A program made the position numbers and the translations under genes. Positions 31,261 through 40,880 of a stretch of DNA of 64,000 nucleotides are shown here, piece after piece. Source of the stretch: Trichobilharzia regenti (taxonomy: Eukaryota > Platyhelminthes > Trematoda > Strigeidida > Schistosomatidae); assembly GCA_944472135.2 (NCBI GenBank), contig OX235265.1, forward strand, positions 91,978,984 to 92,042,983, given 5' to 3'. Every line of letters begins with the position of its first letter. The stretch's first letter is position 1. Under the pieces are notes generated by a model that searched no databases, was not told the DNA's origin, and was given only the letters and a program-made list of their open reading frames with translations.

Positions 31261-31762
31261 AACGTCACCGAATAATAAAACACAATATGGTTTTGTTTTT
31301 TCATCCATTGAGAAATAATAAAACTCTTGTCATAATGAATAACAACGTGTTGTTTTTGACTGTAAAATTATAATTGCAATTTGAATATGAATCCAGCCTT
31401 GCACTGAGTATCGTGATGTTTTCAGCTTAAAAATAGCTGGCTACACAACAAAGTTGTCTGAAGTTCTGGTGAGAATTCATGACCAGTGAGGTTCATCATT
31501 TGGGTGGAGGAAAACTACTCGCCGATGATATTGGCTGATGGTTTCCTGGAAATTGGACACACCAGTAGAAGTTGGAATTCATTAGACATTGAATTGGATC
31601 TCATTTGCTGGGAAGTCTTAGAGCTTGCTTGCCTTGTAACTTGAAGGTATTGAGTGTGGGAGAGAGGCTGGATGAGACAATATTCAGGTACTCCCTGGTT
31701 TTCGGCAGTTCTCTGAGTGATATGAGTCTGTGATCAGCCTTGAAATAAGTGATTATAAATTT
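31261..31762. repeat. PLE-B downstream sequence shared with 49845-50345 (inverted)
   Basis: About 500 bp beyond the PLE-B end is nearly identical, reversed, to 49845-50345, for example AACGTGTTGTTTTTGACTG and GAGGTTCATCATTTGGGTG. It includes a degraded SINE-2 tail near 31680-31750. See finding on duplication. Confidence 0.7.
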
Positions 31763-31815
31763 TCGTTCCATACTTGTTCCGAAAATACGGTGTGGCATCA
31801 AGCTGTAATCGAAAC
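31755..31815 (+). mobile_element. SINE-A 3' fragment
   Basis: CCATACTTGTTCCGAAAATA then GTGTGGCATCAAGCTGTAATC: SINE-A tail only. Confidence 0.65.
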
Positions 31816-31819
31816 AAAT

Positions 31820-32145
31820 TTCGATAAATTCACGAAGAAACACATGACAAAGAGGAAGCGAGGAAGGACTGCTCACTACTTGTAAACAAGAAGCCTTTTT
31901 ACATACGACTGCGATTCAAGGGCGATATATCTAGAGAAATAATTACACGGAAGTTGAAAAAAACAGTTCAAAGAACTTTTTATGCTGGTCAACTACACGT
32001 CATATTCTTTACACGACCGATGGTGATTCCCCAATTGAAAGATGAAGTACTTAAACTAGCTACTACCAAGTGTATCTACCAATTGAACTGCGCTTGTGGT
32101 GGAGCGAGTTATACTTGTCGTTGCTCACGCGAATAGTTCAGCCAT
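31820..32145 (+). mobile_element. PLE-B linker and GIY-YIG start fragment
   Basis: Matches 30415-30700: AAGAAACACATG, GAAGCCTTTTTACATACGAC, and CIYQLNCACGGASYTCR (about 32072-32122), a GIY-YIG start with YIG changed to YTC. Truncated at both ends. Confidence 0.65.
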
Positions 32146-32460
32146 AGATAGCAATATATGCAATAACACACAACACATTAAAATAGGATGGGATATGATG
32201 ACAGTGGATGGAGAGATTGATAGCAGAATCTCTGTATATCGAATCAACTGCAAACACGTGTAATAGGAATGATTTAACAACGATAACAAATAGGAGAGAA
32301 CATAGAAAACTATATAACTCAAATTTCGAAGTCGTGTGATTACAGTTGATATGACTATGAACTGCAATAAATTGTGTTCAAAACCTTGCCATCCAGTAAG
32401 TAATAACACTGTTTCACTCACTGTGTGATACATCTAATAAACAAAACTAATATGGAATTA
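32146..32460 (+). mobile_element. PLE-C C-terminus and 3' flank
   Basis: NIENYITQISKSCDYS (about 32290-32345) matches NKENYITQISKSCDYS on the minus strand at 35908-35970. The surrounding sequence is collinear with 35830-36110 reversed. Confidence 0.6.
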
Positions 32461-32800
32461 CTTACTACCATGGTGTCCAAGTTTTACACATAGACCAAAG
32501 GCTATTGGAATTCAGATGTAGTCCTTTAGAAATTCTTTGTGATGTGTATATCTCATTATATTTTCATATGTAGCTCCTGATATCTCATTACACAGGGAAG
32601 GAAAATTTCCACTATATTCATATTGTCTAATGTAATCTTTATTCATATATGCCTTGTTTTAATAAAGTCAGGCGGGTGGAAGACGTGTTTAATTTCATTA
32701 GATTCAATGAATGTACTTTCTTTGGACACAAGATAGTCACTGGTGTCATGCGTCTAGTTTTTTGATTGGTGCAGACTGAATTCTATCCAGTTTACTTAAA
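32461..32800. other. No feature recognised
   Basis: AT-rich, no motif. Confidence 0.3.
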
Positions 32801-32804
32801 GAGG

Positions 32805-32990
32805 AGGTCAATCACGAGCCCGAATAGCTCAATAGTAATGTGTATAACAGCACCACTGGGTAATACGGGTTCGAATCTGAGGATGGATATGCGTTTCTTC
32901 AAGATTGCAGACACCAACGATTGCCAGCCATTACTCAGTCTAGGTCAAAGGCTTCCTAGCAAATGCCTCCAACCATCCAAATAAAAATAT
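32805..32990 (+). mobile_element. SINE-3
   Basis: Head: AATAGCTCAATAG (A-box-like) and ACGGGTTCGAATC (B-box, about 32865-32877). Body: TTCTTCAAGATTGCAGAC. The ribozyme segment is degraded, and the tail is CCTCCAACCATCC. Confidence 0.6.
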
Positions 32991-33215
32991 GTAATGAATG
33001 TATTGTCAACTCATGTCTTGTAAAATTTGATCTCCACCTATCACATGTTTTAAGTTTTCCTTGTCTTATCTCCTCTTTTATTTAGCTATTTTCCTAATTT
33101 TGCTAACAATCTCTAATTAAGCTCAAAAATGCACATGTTGAATATCATAGACAACCACTATCCTAAACCAATAACAATAAACTTTTTCCCTGCATTTATC
33201 CAAACAATTCTGCAA

Positions 33216-33716
33216 TGAGAGCTGGCCGCTAGACAAAGTTGGTAGACAGTAATTTACGCCGATGTGCGTCGGTTGCACAGTGGTTAGGACTCTCGCCGAC
33301 AATGCACATGCGCCGCAGTTCGATACCCTGCCGATGCACACCTGATATCTATGGTCAGCCTGCGAAATTTTTGGCTACCGATATCCTTACGGAAAATTCC
33401 ATGCATGTACAAAAACTACGGTGTGGAATCAAGCTGTAATGAAAAAATATATAATGTCCCCAATATTGGTCGTGAGAAAAATAAGAACAAAGGCTTTGCG
33501 TAGGCGGATACAGTTGACACATATAGGTGATCTGACATTCAAGAAACAGCCACAAAGAGATGCAAGGTTAACTTTCTGTGAGAAACAACCAATCAGTGGA
33601 CTGTGTTTTTCTGTTAACAATAATCTATAATAATGTATATGAAAATCTATAAATATCTGTTGATTTTCTTAATAAACGATCTGTTTCCTGGCCCTTGTCT
33701 TCTGTTGTTACACTTC
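33216..33716 (+). mobile_element. LTR-like repeat, interrupted by SINE-A
   Basis: Positions 33216-33263 and 33451-33716 together match 57407-57718 almost exactly. The unit begins TG and ends TTGTTACA, with AATAAACG near its end, resembling a solo LTR of about 310 bp. No TSD or internal gag/pol was found, so LTR identity is tentative. Confidence 0.45.
33264..33450 (+). mobile_element. SINE-A nested in LTR-like repeat
   Basis: Full-length copy: GTGCGTCGGTTGCACAGTGG, B-box AGTTCGATACC, tail GTGGAATCAAGCTGTAATG. The host repeat resumes with CCAATATTGGTCG. Confidence 0.85.
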
Positions 33717-33719
33717 AAC

Positions 33720-34590
33720 ATACACAAAATAACATCTAAAGAAAATATAACAGGTTTTAATTGAGTCGGAATAACTTTCAACCATGATGGCAGTGGACAG
33801 CTGTAGGTATTCTAACGAATAACTGAAATTATTTCTCAAACATCACTTAGAAAATCTGATTGATTCACAGTTTGATCATGAATGGATTTCATTTAGAGAA
33901 CTCCTGAAAACCAAGGAATGATGTACGTCTTTCTCTCTAATCAGTGTTTTGAACCCCGCAGCAGTACACATCGCCGTGGATAGAACCCAAAACCTACAGG
34001 TTACAAAATGGGCTTGCTGCTCACTTAGTCACTGCGTTGGAAACCAACTGCATGTGAGTTCTAACTTCTAGAGAGCGATCGCTAGCCAATGATGGTGGAC
34101 AACGATAGTCACAACTCCCTCACAGAACTTCAGGCAACTTCAAGCTGTAGTCAGTCACTAAAGAACACTAGACGTCTGCAATAAATAAAAATTCTGTTTT
34201 GTTTAAAACGTTATTGAAAGTTAAAACTTCTATTAATCTCAAATATGCCTAGAATTCAAGTCTTCAAGAAATTTCCTTAGGGTAAAAAGAAAAATGAAAC
34301 ATGGAGATCGAAACTTGACAGGAAGTAGAAAGAAGTTTAAAAAATCTCATGAATTTTTAGACTAATAATGTGCTATTAGTTTTATAAAGCAGTGAAGTGA
34401 ATAAAAACTGTAGAGATAGGCAACTAAATGTAGATTGAAGGCAGTGAATCGAGAAAAGAATCTGCATTACATTAAACATTCAGCCGTTTTGCGCTACTAA
34501 TACCTAAATAGTGAAGTTGATTAAAAAGAAGTGATGCTTTACATATAAAGGTTAGTTGAATTTAACTTAAATATAAATTACATGGAGGAT
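33720..34590. other. No gene seen; possible decayed tRNA-like repeat
   Basis: Between 33950 and 34170 a decayed SINE-like stretch may exist (minus GTTTTGGGTTCTATCC resembles a B-box). Otherwise AT-rich. Confidence 0.3.
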
Positions 34591-34695
34591 TTAATCATGA
34601 GCTGACATCAGTTAGAGAACCACTGGAAAACCAACACTGGAGTACTGGACAGCTGTTTCGTCCTAGTTTGGGACTCTTCATCAGTACGCAGTGCG
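34590..34695 (-). mobile_element. SINE-2 ribozyme and tail, minus strand
   Basis: Minus strand: GTACTGATGAAGAGTCCC, AAACTAGGACGAAACAGC, TGTCCAGTACTCC, then TGATGTCAGCTCATG. Stem I (GTACTG with CAGTAC), stem II (GTCC with GGAC) and GAAA are intact; the base at core position 3 reads A instead of C. The head side is replaced by an RTE fragment at about 34696. Confidence 0.65.
34640..34688 (-). ncRNA. Hammerhead-like motif, best SINE-2 copy, core position 3 altered
   Basis: Perfect 6-bp stem I and 4-bp stem II surround ATGAAGA and GAAA, with TGTC before the predicted cut. Position C3 is A, which is expected to abolish cleavage. The copy at 35560-35605 has C at that position (GCTGAAGA) but a damaged stem I. 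Confidence 0.5.
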
Positions 34696-34890
34696 GTCGT
34701 CATAGAGTTACATGGAGCAGGTCGTGTCGCGAGGAAGGGGAGGAGATGAGAGATTATGGACAATCGTGGAGAGAGGCCTAGTTGAAGAAGGACAGCAGAA
34801 AATGGAGCACACAATGGAGATGTGTTCTGCTGAAACCGCATGTTCCCCACTCGGAACCCACAGGAATCATAATAATAACAATAGTAAATA
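34696..34890 (+). mobile_element. RTE LINE 3' fragment
   Basis: SRKWSTQWRCVLLKPHVPHS (34795-34854) matches the last residues of RTE ORF2 and its tail. It ends in AAT repeats (34866-34888). Confidence 0.6.
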
Positions 34891-34952
34891 GTTGTAGTAG
34901 TATTAAAGAAAACGAAAGTATAAGAAAGGCAGTGAATACAATGCACGCTTAC

Positions 34953-35223
34953 GAGATTAACCAAAAATTCTCCGGTGTAAATGGATGTCGACTGTCACGT
35001 TCATAAATCACAGATAATAATCGTAAACAGATTGTAAATAAATTAGGCATAGTAGATGATGTACAACAGTCAATAGTTGATTGAGCTGATGCTGTTGCTG
35101 CTGCCTTATTATTATTAGCTGGCATACCACCACCACTACTAGACAGATTCGGTTTATTCAATTTATTATTATGATTATTATCGATTGTTTTCGACGATGC
35201 ACTCCATAATTTCAGTTGGTTAG
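34953..35223 (-). CDS. Probable host exon, UBE3C/UBE3B-like HECT ubiquitin ligase (partial)
   Basis: This 271-bp open segment on the minus strand is bounded by an acceptor (TTTATTTTTTATCAAG before 35223) and a donor (CTC then GTAAGC at 34952-34947). It has no similarity to the repeats around it. It encodes NQLKLWSASSK, a low-complexity Asn/Ala/Ser stretch, then LFTICLRLLSVIYERDSRHP and FTPENFWLIS. The last part lines up without gaps with the linker before the HECT domain as I remember it from human UBE3C (RD-T/S-R-x-x-F-x-P-x-N-x-W-L). HECT ligases transfer ubiquitin through a catalytic Cys, which is not in this exon. Entry and exit phases both leave two bases. No neighbouring exon was found, so introns would exceed 20 kb. 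Confidence 0.55.
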
Positions 35224-35310
35224 CTTGATAAAAAATAAAAGAGAGAGGAAAAAGGAAATAATAAACGCGATACAAATTGAATATTTTGGATAAATTATTA
35301 TTCTTATTGT

Positions 35311-35551
35311 GCGTCGTTGGCAAAGTGGTAGAATAATCGCTAACCACGCACGACACACGTGGTTCGCAGTTCGATCCCCAGCCACCGACGCACTGCTTTA
35401 CCTCACTTAGCCAGTAAGTAATAAAACTGGTAAAGAGGGAAGGTGGGTCATGAGGCCAGCAGTAACCCCATCCGTAAAAATAAACACTACTAATATTGAA
35501 ACTGCGAGCCTCTAGCTTGAAGCCCTATGATGTTGCACTGGGAACGTAAAG
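35311..35551 (+). mobile_element. SINE-B
   Basis: Plus-strand copy: TGCGTCGTTGGCAAAGTGG head, B-box CAGTTCGATCCCC, body GGTAAAGAGGGAAGGTGGG, and tail TTGAAGCCCTATG shared with RTE LINEs. It lies just upstream (in gene sense) of the probable exon. Confidence 0.8.
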
Positions 35552-35695
35552 GAATATTGCTGAAGAGTCCCAAACTACGACGAAACAGCTTTCCAGTACT
35601 TTCAGCTTGTTTCCCAGTGGTTCTCCAACTTATGTCAGCTCATGATTAAATTCTCCATGTAATCAAACAAAATCCCTACAAAACCAATACTTGAA
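35552..35695 (+). mobile_element. SINE-2 ribozyme and tail
   Basis: GCTGAAGAGTCCC, AAACTACGACGAAACAGC, TTTCCAGTACTTTC, then ATGTCAGCTCATGATTAAAT and CAAAACCAATAC. The core CTGAAGA and GAAA are intact, but stem II has one mismatch and stem I is lost upstream, where SINE-B replaces the head. Confidence 0.6.
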
Positions 35696-35739
35696 AATTA
35701 AATGTAAATGCCTAGGTGAAATGAGGCAAGGGTGTATCA

Positions 35740-36381
35740 TATTGCTTACATTGAGCCTCTCCATTCCATCAGATATGTACTGTTCACGCTTCTAATTCAT
35801 GGTGAATTCCATATTAGTTTGTTTTTTAGATATGTCACACAGTGAGTGAAACAATGTTATTATTTACTGGATGACAAGGTTTTGAACACAATTTATTGCA
35901 GTTCATAGTCATACCAACTGTAATCACACGACTTCGAAATTTGAGTTATATAGTTTTCTTTGTTCTCTCCTATTTTTAGTCGTTGAGGTAGCAGAAGTCT
36001 CCACATATGACCCTGGACAGGTGTTGAATCATTCTTATTACACGTATTTGTAGTTGATTCGATCAACCAAGCTTCTGTTATCAATCTCTCCATCCACCCT
36101 GTGACATTAGATTTTAAAACTGTCATCTTATTCCGTCCGATTGTATGGTGCTGTGTATTTGCATGTAGTGAGTGGTACAGCTGAAATATTCTCCAGATTT
36201 CTTATCTTCATCGGGTCAATTAATCTAGATTTTGCTGAGATTTTATGCTCCGCCAGTCTGACTGCACCTGTTCTTCTACTTTGACCTACGTATTTAACTT
36301 GACATCCATTGCAGGGTACTAGATAAAATAAATTGTTCTGTTTTAAAGGATCCACAGGACTGATCCCTTAACCGACAAAGA
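35740..36381 (-). mobile_element. PLE-C GIY-YIG endonuclease, C-terminus and 3' side
   Basis: Minus strand: LFYLVPCNGCQVKYVGQSRR (about 36274-36333), a GIY-YIG start, then GAVRLAEHKISAKSRLIDP and LENISAVPLT. After a frame break near 36127 comes MTVLKSNVTGWMERLI with ENYITQISKSCDYS at the end. The 5' flank repeats at 36727-36897. Confidence 0.75.
36211..36381. repeat. 171-bp direct repeat, copy 1
   Basis: From TCGGGTCAATTAATCTAG to AACCGACAAAGA. Repeated at 36727-36897 with only a few changes, bracketing a PLE-B fragment. Confidence 0.85.
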
Positions 36382-36726
36382 CCCTCAACCACACAGTTAG
36401 AGCTATGTGCTCGGAAAAAGTAATTGAAGATGAATAAAGCATTGTATATGATACTTTGATTGAAAATGGCTGTCCCGACAAATATTTGAAGAAAAGCATG
36501 TTAAAGAAAGCGGAGAAGGACTACTCACTATCTGTAAACAAGAAGCCACTTTATATACGACTACAATTCAAGGGCCATATACCAAGCGAAATAATTACGA
36601 GGAAATTAAGAAAATCAGTTCAAAGAACTACACGTATTATTCTCTACACGACCGATGGTGATTCCTCGACTGAAAGCTGAAGTACCTAGACTAGCCACTT
36701 TAAATTATATCTACCAATTCAATTAT
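36382..36726 (+). mobile_element. PLE-B fragment between two copies of a 171-bp repeat
   Basis: Matches 38092-38430: VRAMCSEK (about 36398), then 74 codons (36456-36680) with KKAEKDYSLSVNKKPLYIRL and GHIPSEIITRKLRKSVQRTT. This is the linker before GIY-YIG. Confidence 0.75.
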
Positions 36727-36897
36727 TCGGGTCAATTAATCTAGATTTTGCTGATTTTTTATGCTCCGCCAGTCTGACTGCACCTGTTCTTCTACTTTGT
36801 CCTATGTATTTGACTTGACATCCATTGCAGGGTACTAGATAAAATAAATTGTTCTGTTTTAAAGGATCCACAGGACTGATCCCTTAACCGACAAAGA
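36727..36897. repeat. 171-bp direct repeat, copy 2
   Basis: Second copy of 36211-36381, containing the PLE-C GIY-YIG start again on the minus strand. Confidence 0.85.
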
Positions 36898-37530
36898 TTG
36901 CTTCTAATTGACTTTGTAGGTAGTTTGAATTCCAGCCACTTCTATTCCTGCCTTGTTAAGAGTTCTGCGTAACGTGGTTCCCGAGGTTCCTTCCTTGTAT
37001 GGAATTACTACTGATGATTTAGATTCCTTATTGTTGGTGTCGTCATTGATATTATTATCACTTATTATTACCATTATTATTGTTATCATTATTATTATCA
37101 CTATCGCTACTACCATTATTTATTTTATTTTTACATTTCTTAACATATTTCCTGACTAATTCATCCGGGTAATTATTAAGTTTCGAGGCTTCTTTTATGT
37201 GTATCACTTCCCGTCTTAGATTTTCCTTGGTACTACTTAGTTTTTGTGCTTTGTCACTTAAATATTTCACCAATCCTATTTTTACTGACATAAGATGGGT
37301 GGGATGATCGGAAGTCCAAATATCTGTTTGAATGTGTGGGTTTCCTGTCAACACACTAGTGTGTTTAACTTCCCATCTTCTTTCCTTTTTACGGTGCAAT
37401 CTAACATTGGAAGCTCCCCTTTCTGACTTTCCAATTCATAAGTAAATTGGATTGTCTCCATGTTTGAGTTAATATGTTCGAGAAATCTATCTATATCTTG
37501 TGTTCTAAGTTTTACACATATATGAACTCA
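36898..37530 (-). mobile_element. PLE-C: end of RT and linker
   Basis: Minus strand: EHINSNMETIQFTYELE (about 37425-37475), then RRWEVKHTSVLTGNPHIQTD and IFGLP-type residues around 37300-37380, NYPDELVRKYVKKCKNKI (about 37118-37172), a GAT/AAT-rich tract, and SSVVIPYKEGTSGTTLRRTL. The order is RT end, linker, then GIY-YIG in the neighbouring segment, as in PLE proteins. Confidence 0.7.
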
Positions 37531-37902
37531 TGGTGAACTATATAACTGCAGAATTTTGAAAAGTTTCTTAAATAAATGAGGGGATTTACCTGGTATAAGA
37601 ATAAGATTTGAGTAGTATTGGAAACTATAATACAGCTAATAAATATTACTATGCTGCTATCTGCTTTAATCACACAGAAGTGGTTTATGATGGGAGGAAA
37701 CCCTGCCTAGTTGACTAGTCCACTAGTTGACTTGTTAGTCCCAAGCTCTAGAAAATAGAGGACTTTGGGCATGAGGCGAGCGACTCTACCTCGGAAAAGA
37801 AAACCAGTCACTAAAGAAACTCTAAGGTTCTTTCAATCGATTTTCCCAAATTGTTGGGTATTACTTCTCTCAGTATAACATCTTTGATTCGTAGTCATAT
37901 AC

Positions 37903-37950
<48 letters not shown>
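37531..37950. other. No gene; TA and GA microsatellite at 37901-37960
   Basis: A TA-dinucleotide run (about 37905-37933) passes directly into a GA run (37934-37959). The remainder has no recognised feature. Confidence 0.5.
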
Positions 37951-37954
<4 letters not shown>

Positions 37955-37958
<4 letters not shown>

Positions 37959-38015
37959 GCTTCTTGTTGACAGATAAGGAATACTCGTGACCATGTGTTT
38001 TTTGAAGAACTTTTC
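37955..38015 (-). mobile_element. PLE-B fragment, minus strand, abutting plus-strand copy
   Basis: AGGCTTCTTGTTGACAGATA and CCATGTGTTTTTTGA match 51123-51190, PLE-B in minus orientation. A plus-oriented PLE-B copy starts directly after it. Confidence 0.55.
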
Positions 38016-38019
38016 AGGG

Positions 38020-39340
38020 TGACTGTATTCATTCAGTTAATGTCTTCACAGCTCCGTTCCTCTGCAGTACAAAATAAATTTAGTAAAGACCCTCAGTCAC
38101 AGAGTTAGAGCTATGTGCTCGGAAAAAGTAATTGAAGATGAATAAAGCATTGTATATGATACTTTGATTGAAAATGGCTATCCCGACAAATATTTGAAGA
38201 AAGGCATGTTAAAGAAAGCGGAAAAGGACTACTCACTATCTGTAAACAAGAAGCCACTTTATATACGACTCCAATTCAAGGGCCATATACCAAGCGAAAT
38301 AATTACGAGGAAATTAAGAAAATCAGTTCAAAGAACTACACGTATTATTCTCTACACGACCGATGGTGATTCCTCGACTGAAAGCTGAAGTACCTAGACT
38401 AGCCACTTCATATTATACCTACCAAGTGAACTGCGCTTGTGGTGGAGCGAGTTATATTGGCCGTTCCTCTAGGAACTTGATTTTTCGTGCTCACACGGGA
38501 ACATCCCTCAGTGTGACTAAATAAAAGGTGTAGTGAGAAGCATTAACATCTTGATATTAGATCATCTGGTCCAAACCGGCCACAAAGCCAGCCAGCGTGG
38601 AAGAACCCTTCTCCATCATCTATCGGATACCTAATAAATTGCTAAAAACATCCAGCTACCGCATGCTCCAAACATCAGAGGCTATTTCAATTCGCGTGAA
38701 ACAACCAGTGCTTTGTGGGCAAAAGAAGCAAGTCCAGCGGGCCACTACTACTGCCCTGACAGGCTAACAGTGAAAACTATAAATTCATGATTATAAGTTT
38801 CCAGACCGTAGGTGTTACGAACTTCCTGGAATAATTTGAGCATCGAGTCAGACTGATTCATTATAAATTATTTAAATTAATCCCAGTGGAGATAGATGGA
38901 TTGGACACTCACTCGCTGAGGAGGCCGCCGCTGGGTGACATCGCGCGCGCGTCGGGCCATTGGTCGAGTGGAACCAGGCCGAAAGGGAAGCACGCGGCGA
39001 GTTGGTCGTCAGTGGAAGGTTGACATGGAGGAGACCATGTGAAGAGGAGTTGAAACATGCTGGGATTAATTTAAATAATTTATAATATAAATTCATGAAT
39101 TTGTATTATTATGCCTCCTGATTTCTCTGTCTGATAGTCAGTGTGTGTTGTTTTGTTGATGCTATCGAACTGCAGTCCATTGATACTATCATCATTGATT
39201 CGATGTTATTTAAGCAACAATAATGTTGTTCATAACACCAATTCATTCATTCATTCACTACTATTATGTATATATAACCGTAGAACCTGATGATGAAGTG
39301 GTTATCTAAAAGAGTATTCTTTGTTCAGTAACCATTCTTC
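38020..39340 (+). mobile_element. PLE-B linker, GIY-YIG and 3' UTR, interrupted by RTE fragment
   Basis: The 74-codon stretch 38164-38388 (KKAEKDYSLSVNKKPLYIRL) is nearly identical to 36456-36680. A GIY-YIG remnant (GGASYIGRSSRNLIF, about 38440-38485) and C-terminal SGPNRPQ-like block follow. The 3' UTR is broken by 38862-39084 and ends at the PLE-end motif near 39288-39325. Confidence 0.75.
38862..39084 (+). mobile_element. RTE fragment bounded by perfect 25-bp inverted repeats
   Basis: Left arm 38862-38886 and right arm 39060-39084 are exact reverse complements. The interior about 173 bp matches RTE C-terminal DNA (GATGGATTGGACACTCACTC, as at 40284-40304). It lies inside the PLE-B 3' UTR. 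Confidence 0.75.
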
Positions 39341-39580
39341 TGAAAATATCTCTTCCCCTATTCCTGAGGGTATTTACCAGATTTCCTTCAAATAGACGTT
39401 TGAATAACAGTTCACAGAACATCATTCACGTTATAGCGTGGGAAAAACTAGTAAGTGTACAGTCAACAGTATGAAACAAAACAGACTTTGAGGCATATCC
39501 GTTATTTCACATAAATCATTGTTAGTCAAAAACTTGGTCTAATCATTAGACCGAGAAAAACGAGAAGAAAGGGATATCCT
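39341..39580. other. No feature recognised
   Basis: AT-rich. A short stretch before 39580 may still be RTE. Confidence 0.3.
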
Positions 39581-40580
39581 GGACCGACCGACGTGAATAA
39601 TCTAGAAGACCTGGATTTCGCGCATGGATGATTTATGTTTGATGTCACTGTCACAAAATCGAAGACTTACGAGCAAAAACCGACCGACAAACTGGTCGAA
39701 GAAGCAGCCAGAGAAGACAGGACTCCAGGTCAACATAGACAAAACGGAGGTTGTGAAAATAATCAACCAACAACAACAACAACAGGAGCAGTAACATTCA
39801 GCGCCAATCACTATCAACGGGAGGGATTTGAAATAGGTGACTTCATTCACTCACTTATCTAGGGAACATTGTCTCAACTACAGGTAGTCGGAATGGGCGA
39901 GGATGTCAAATCGAGCGAGAATCAGGAAGGCGAGCGAGAAACACATTCATCATGAACCTGAAACCAATCTGAAAATCTTTGTCACTCAGCCACCATCAAC
40001 AACAAAATCCGGTAGGATTTTCAATACAAACAACGTCAAGTCAGTCACCTCTTCTATACGGATCAGAAACTTGGCGGGCGGGTCACAAAGAATATTTCCA
40101 ACAGCCTGTTGCGACGCAGATCTTTATCAACCAGCAACTGTCTTCTCTGGATCTATACTGAAGATCAGATGGCCGGGCCGGGCCGGAAAGAATTGCCAAC
40201 AAGAAAGACACTATGGGAAGAAATAAACAAAACAAGAACAAACCAATCGCCAGCCAACAAATATGCACCAGGAGAAAGTGGAGATGGATGGATTGGACAC
40301 TCACTCGCTAAGGAGGCCGCCGCTGGGTGACATCGCGCGCGTGTCAGGCGACTGCTCGAGAGGAACCAGGCCGAAAGGGAATCACACGGCGAGTGGGACG
40401 TCAGAGCGGGAGTGACATGGAGGAGATCGTGTGAAGTGGAGTTGAGAGAGTATGGACTAACATCGATGGATGCAGTTGAAAAGTACAGCAGAAGACAGAC
40501 AGAAGCAAGTGGAGACGTGCGTTTGAAGCCCTATGTTCCACTAGGTACCCAAGGGAACAATAATAGTAATAATAAAGTTT
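39580..40580 (+). mobile_element. RTE LINE, post-RT region to 3' end
   Basis: VNNLEDLDFAHG-like start (FADD lost), then ARIRKASEKHIHHEPETNLK, SIRIRNLAGGSQRIFPTACC, LKIRWPGRAGKNCQQERHYG, and the tail GAAGCCCTATGTTCCACTAGG at 40527-40547 with AAT repeats. It corresponds in reverse to 8947-9880. Frameshifted. Confidence 0.8.
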
Positions 40581-40639
40581 TCGTTGACTGAGTGGACAAA
40601 ATTTTTCAGCCTTCCTATCTCGACTCCTACGGACACTTT

Positions 40640-40880
40640 AACAGTGTCTGAGGATTACTAACTTGAAACTATCTAGTGGATAGTGACTACCAGTGAACTG
40701 TACAAGGCGAATTTCTTCCTCCTATGATACTCATCAATTGGAGTTGTCTGTATTACCCAGTAATTGATGATGTTACCATTGAGATCTGAACCCACTGTTC
40801 ATCGGTTTTTAACGCCAATCAGTTATCCATTATACTACTGACCTTTTAGTGGAAACGCTATCATTCACTGGGGAAATGAA
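40640..40880 (-). mobile_element. Possible SINE-4 with tRNA-like head and hammerhead-like remnant
   Basis: Minus strand: TAGTATAATGGATAACTG (A-box-like), GTGGGTTCAGATCTC (B-box-like), then further on TTGATGAGTATCATAGG and AGGAAGAAATTCGCC, which resembles a decayed hammerhead. Only one copy is visible, so family status is uncertain. Confidence 0.4.

Noticed and set aside
34949..35356. The full 135-codon ORF as one coding unit
   Set aside because: The first 44 codons are AT-rich intron-like sequence plus part of SINE-B; only the part after the splice acceptor looks coding.
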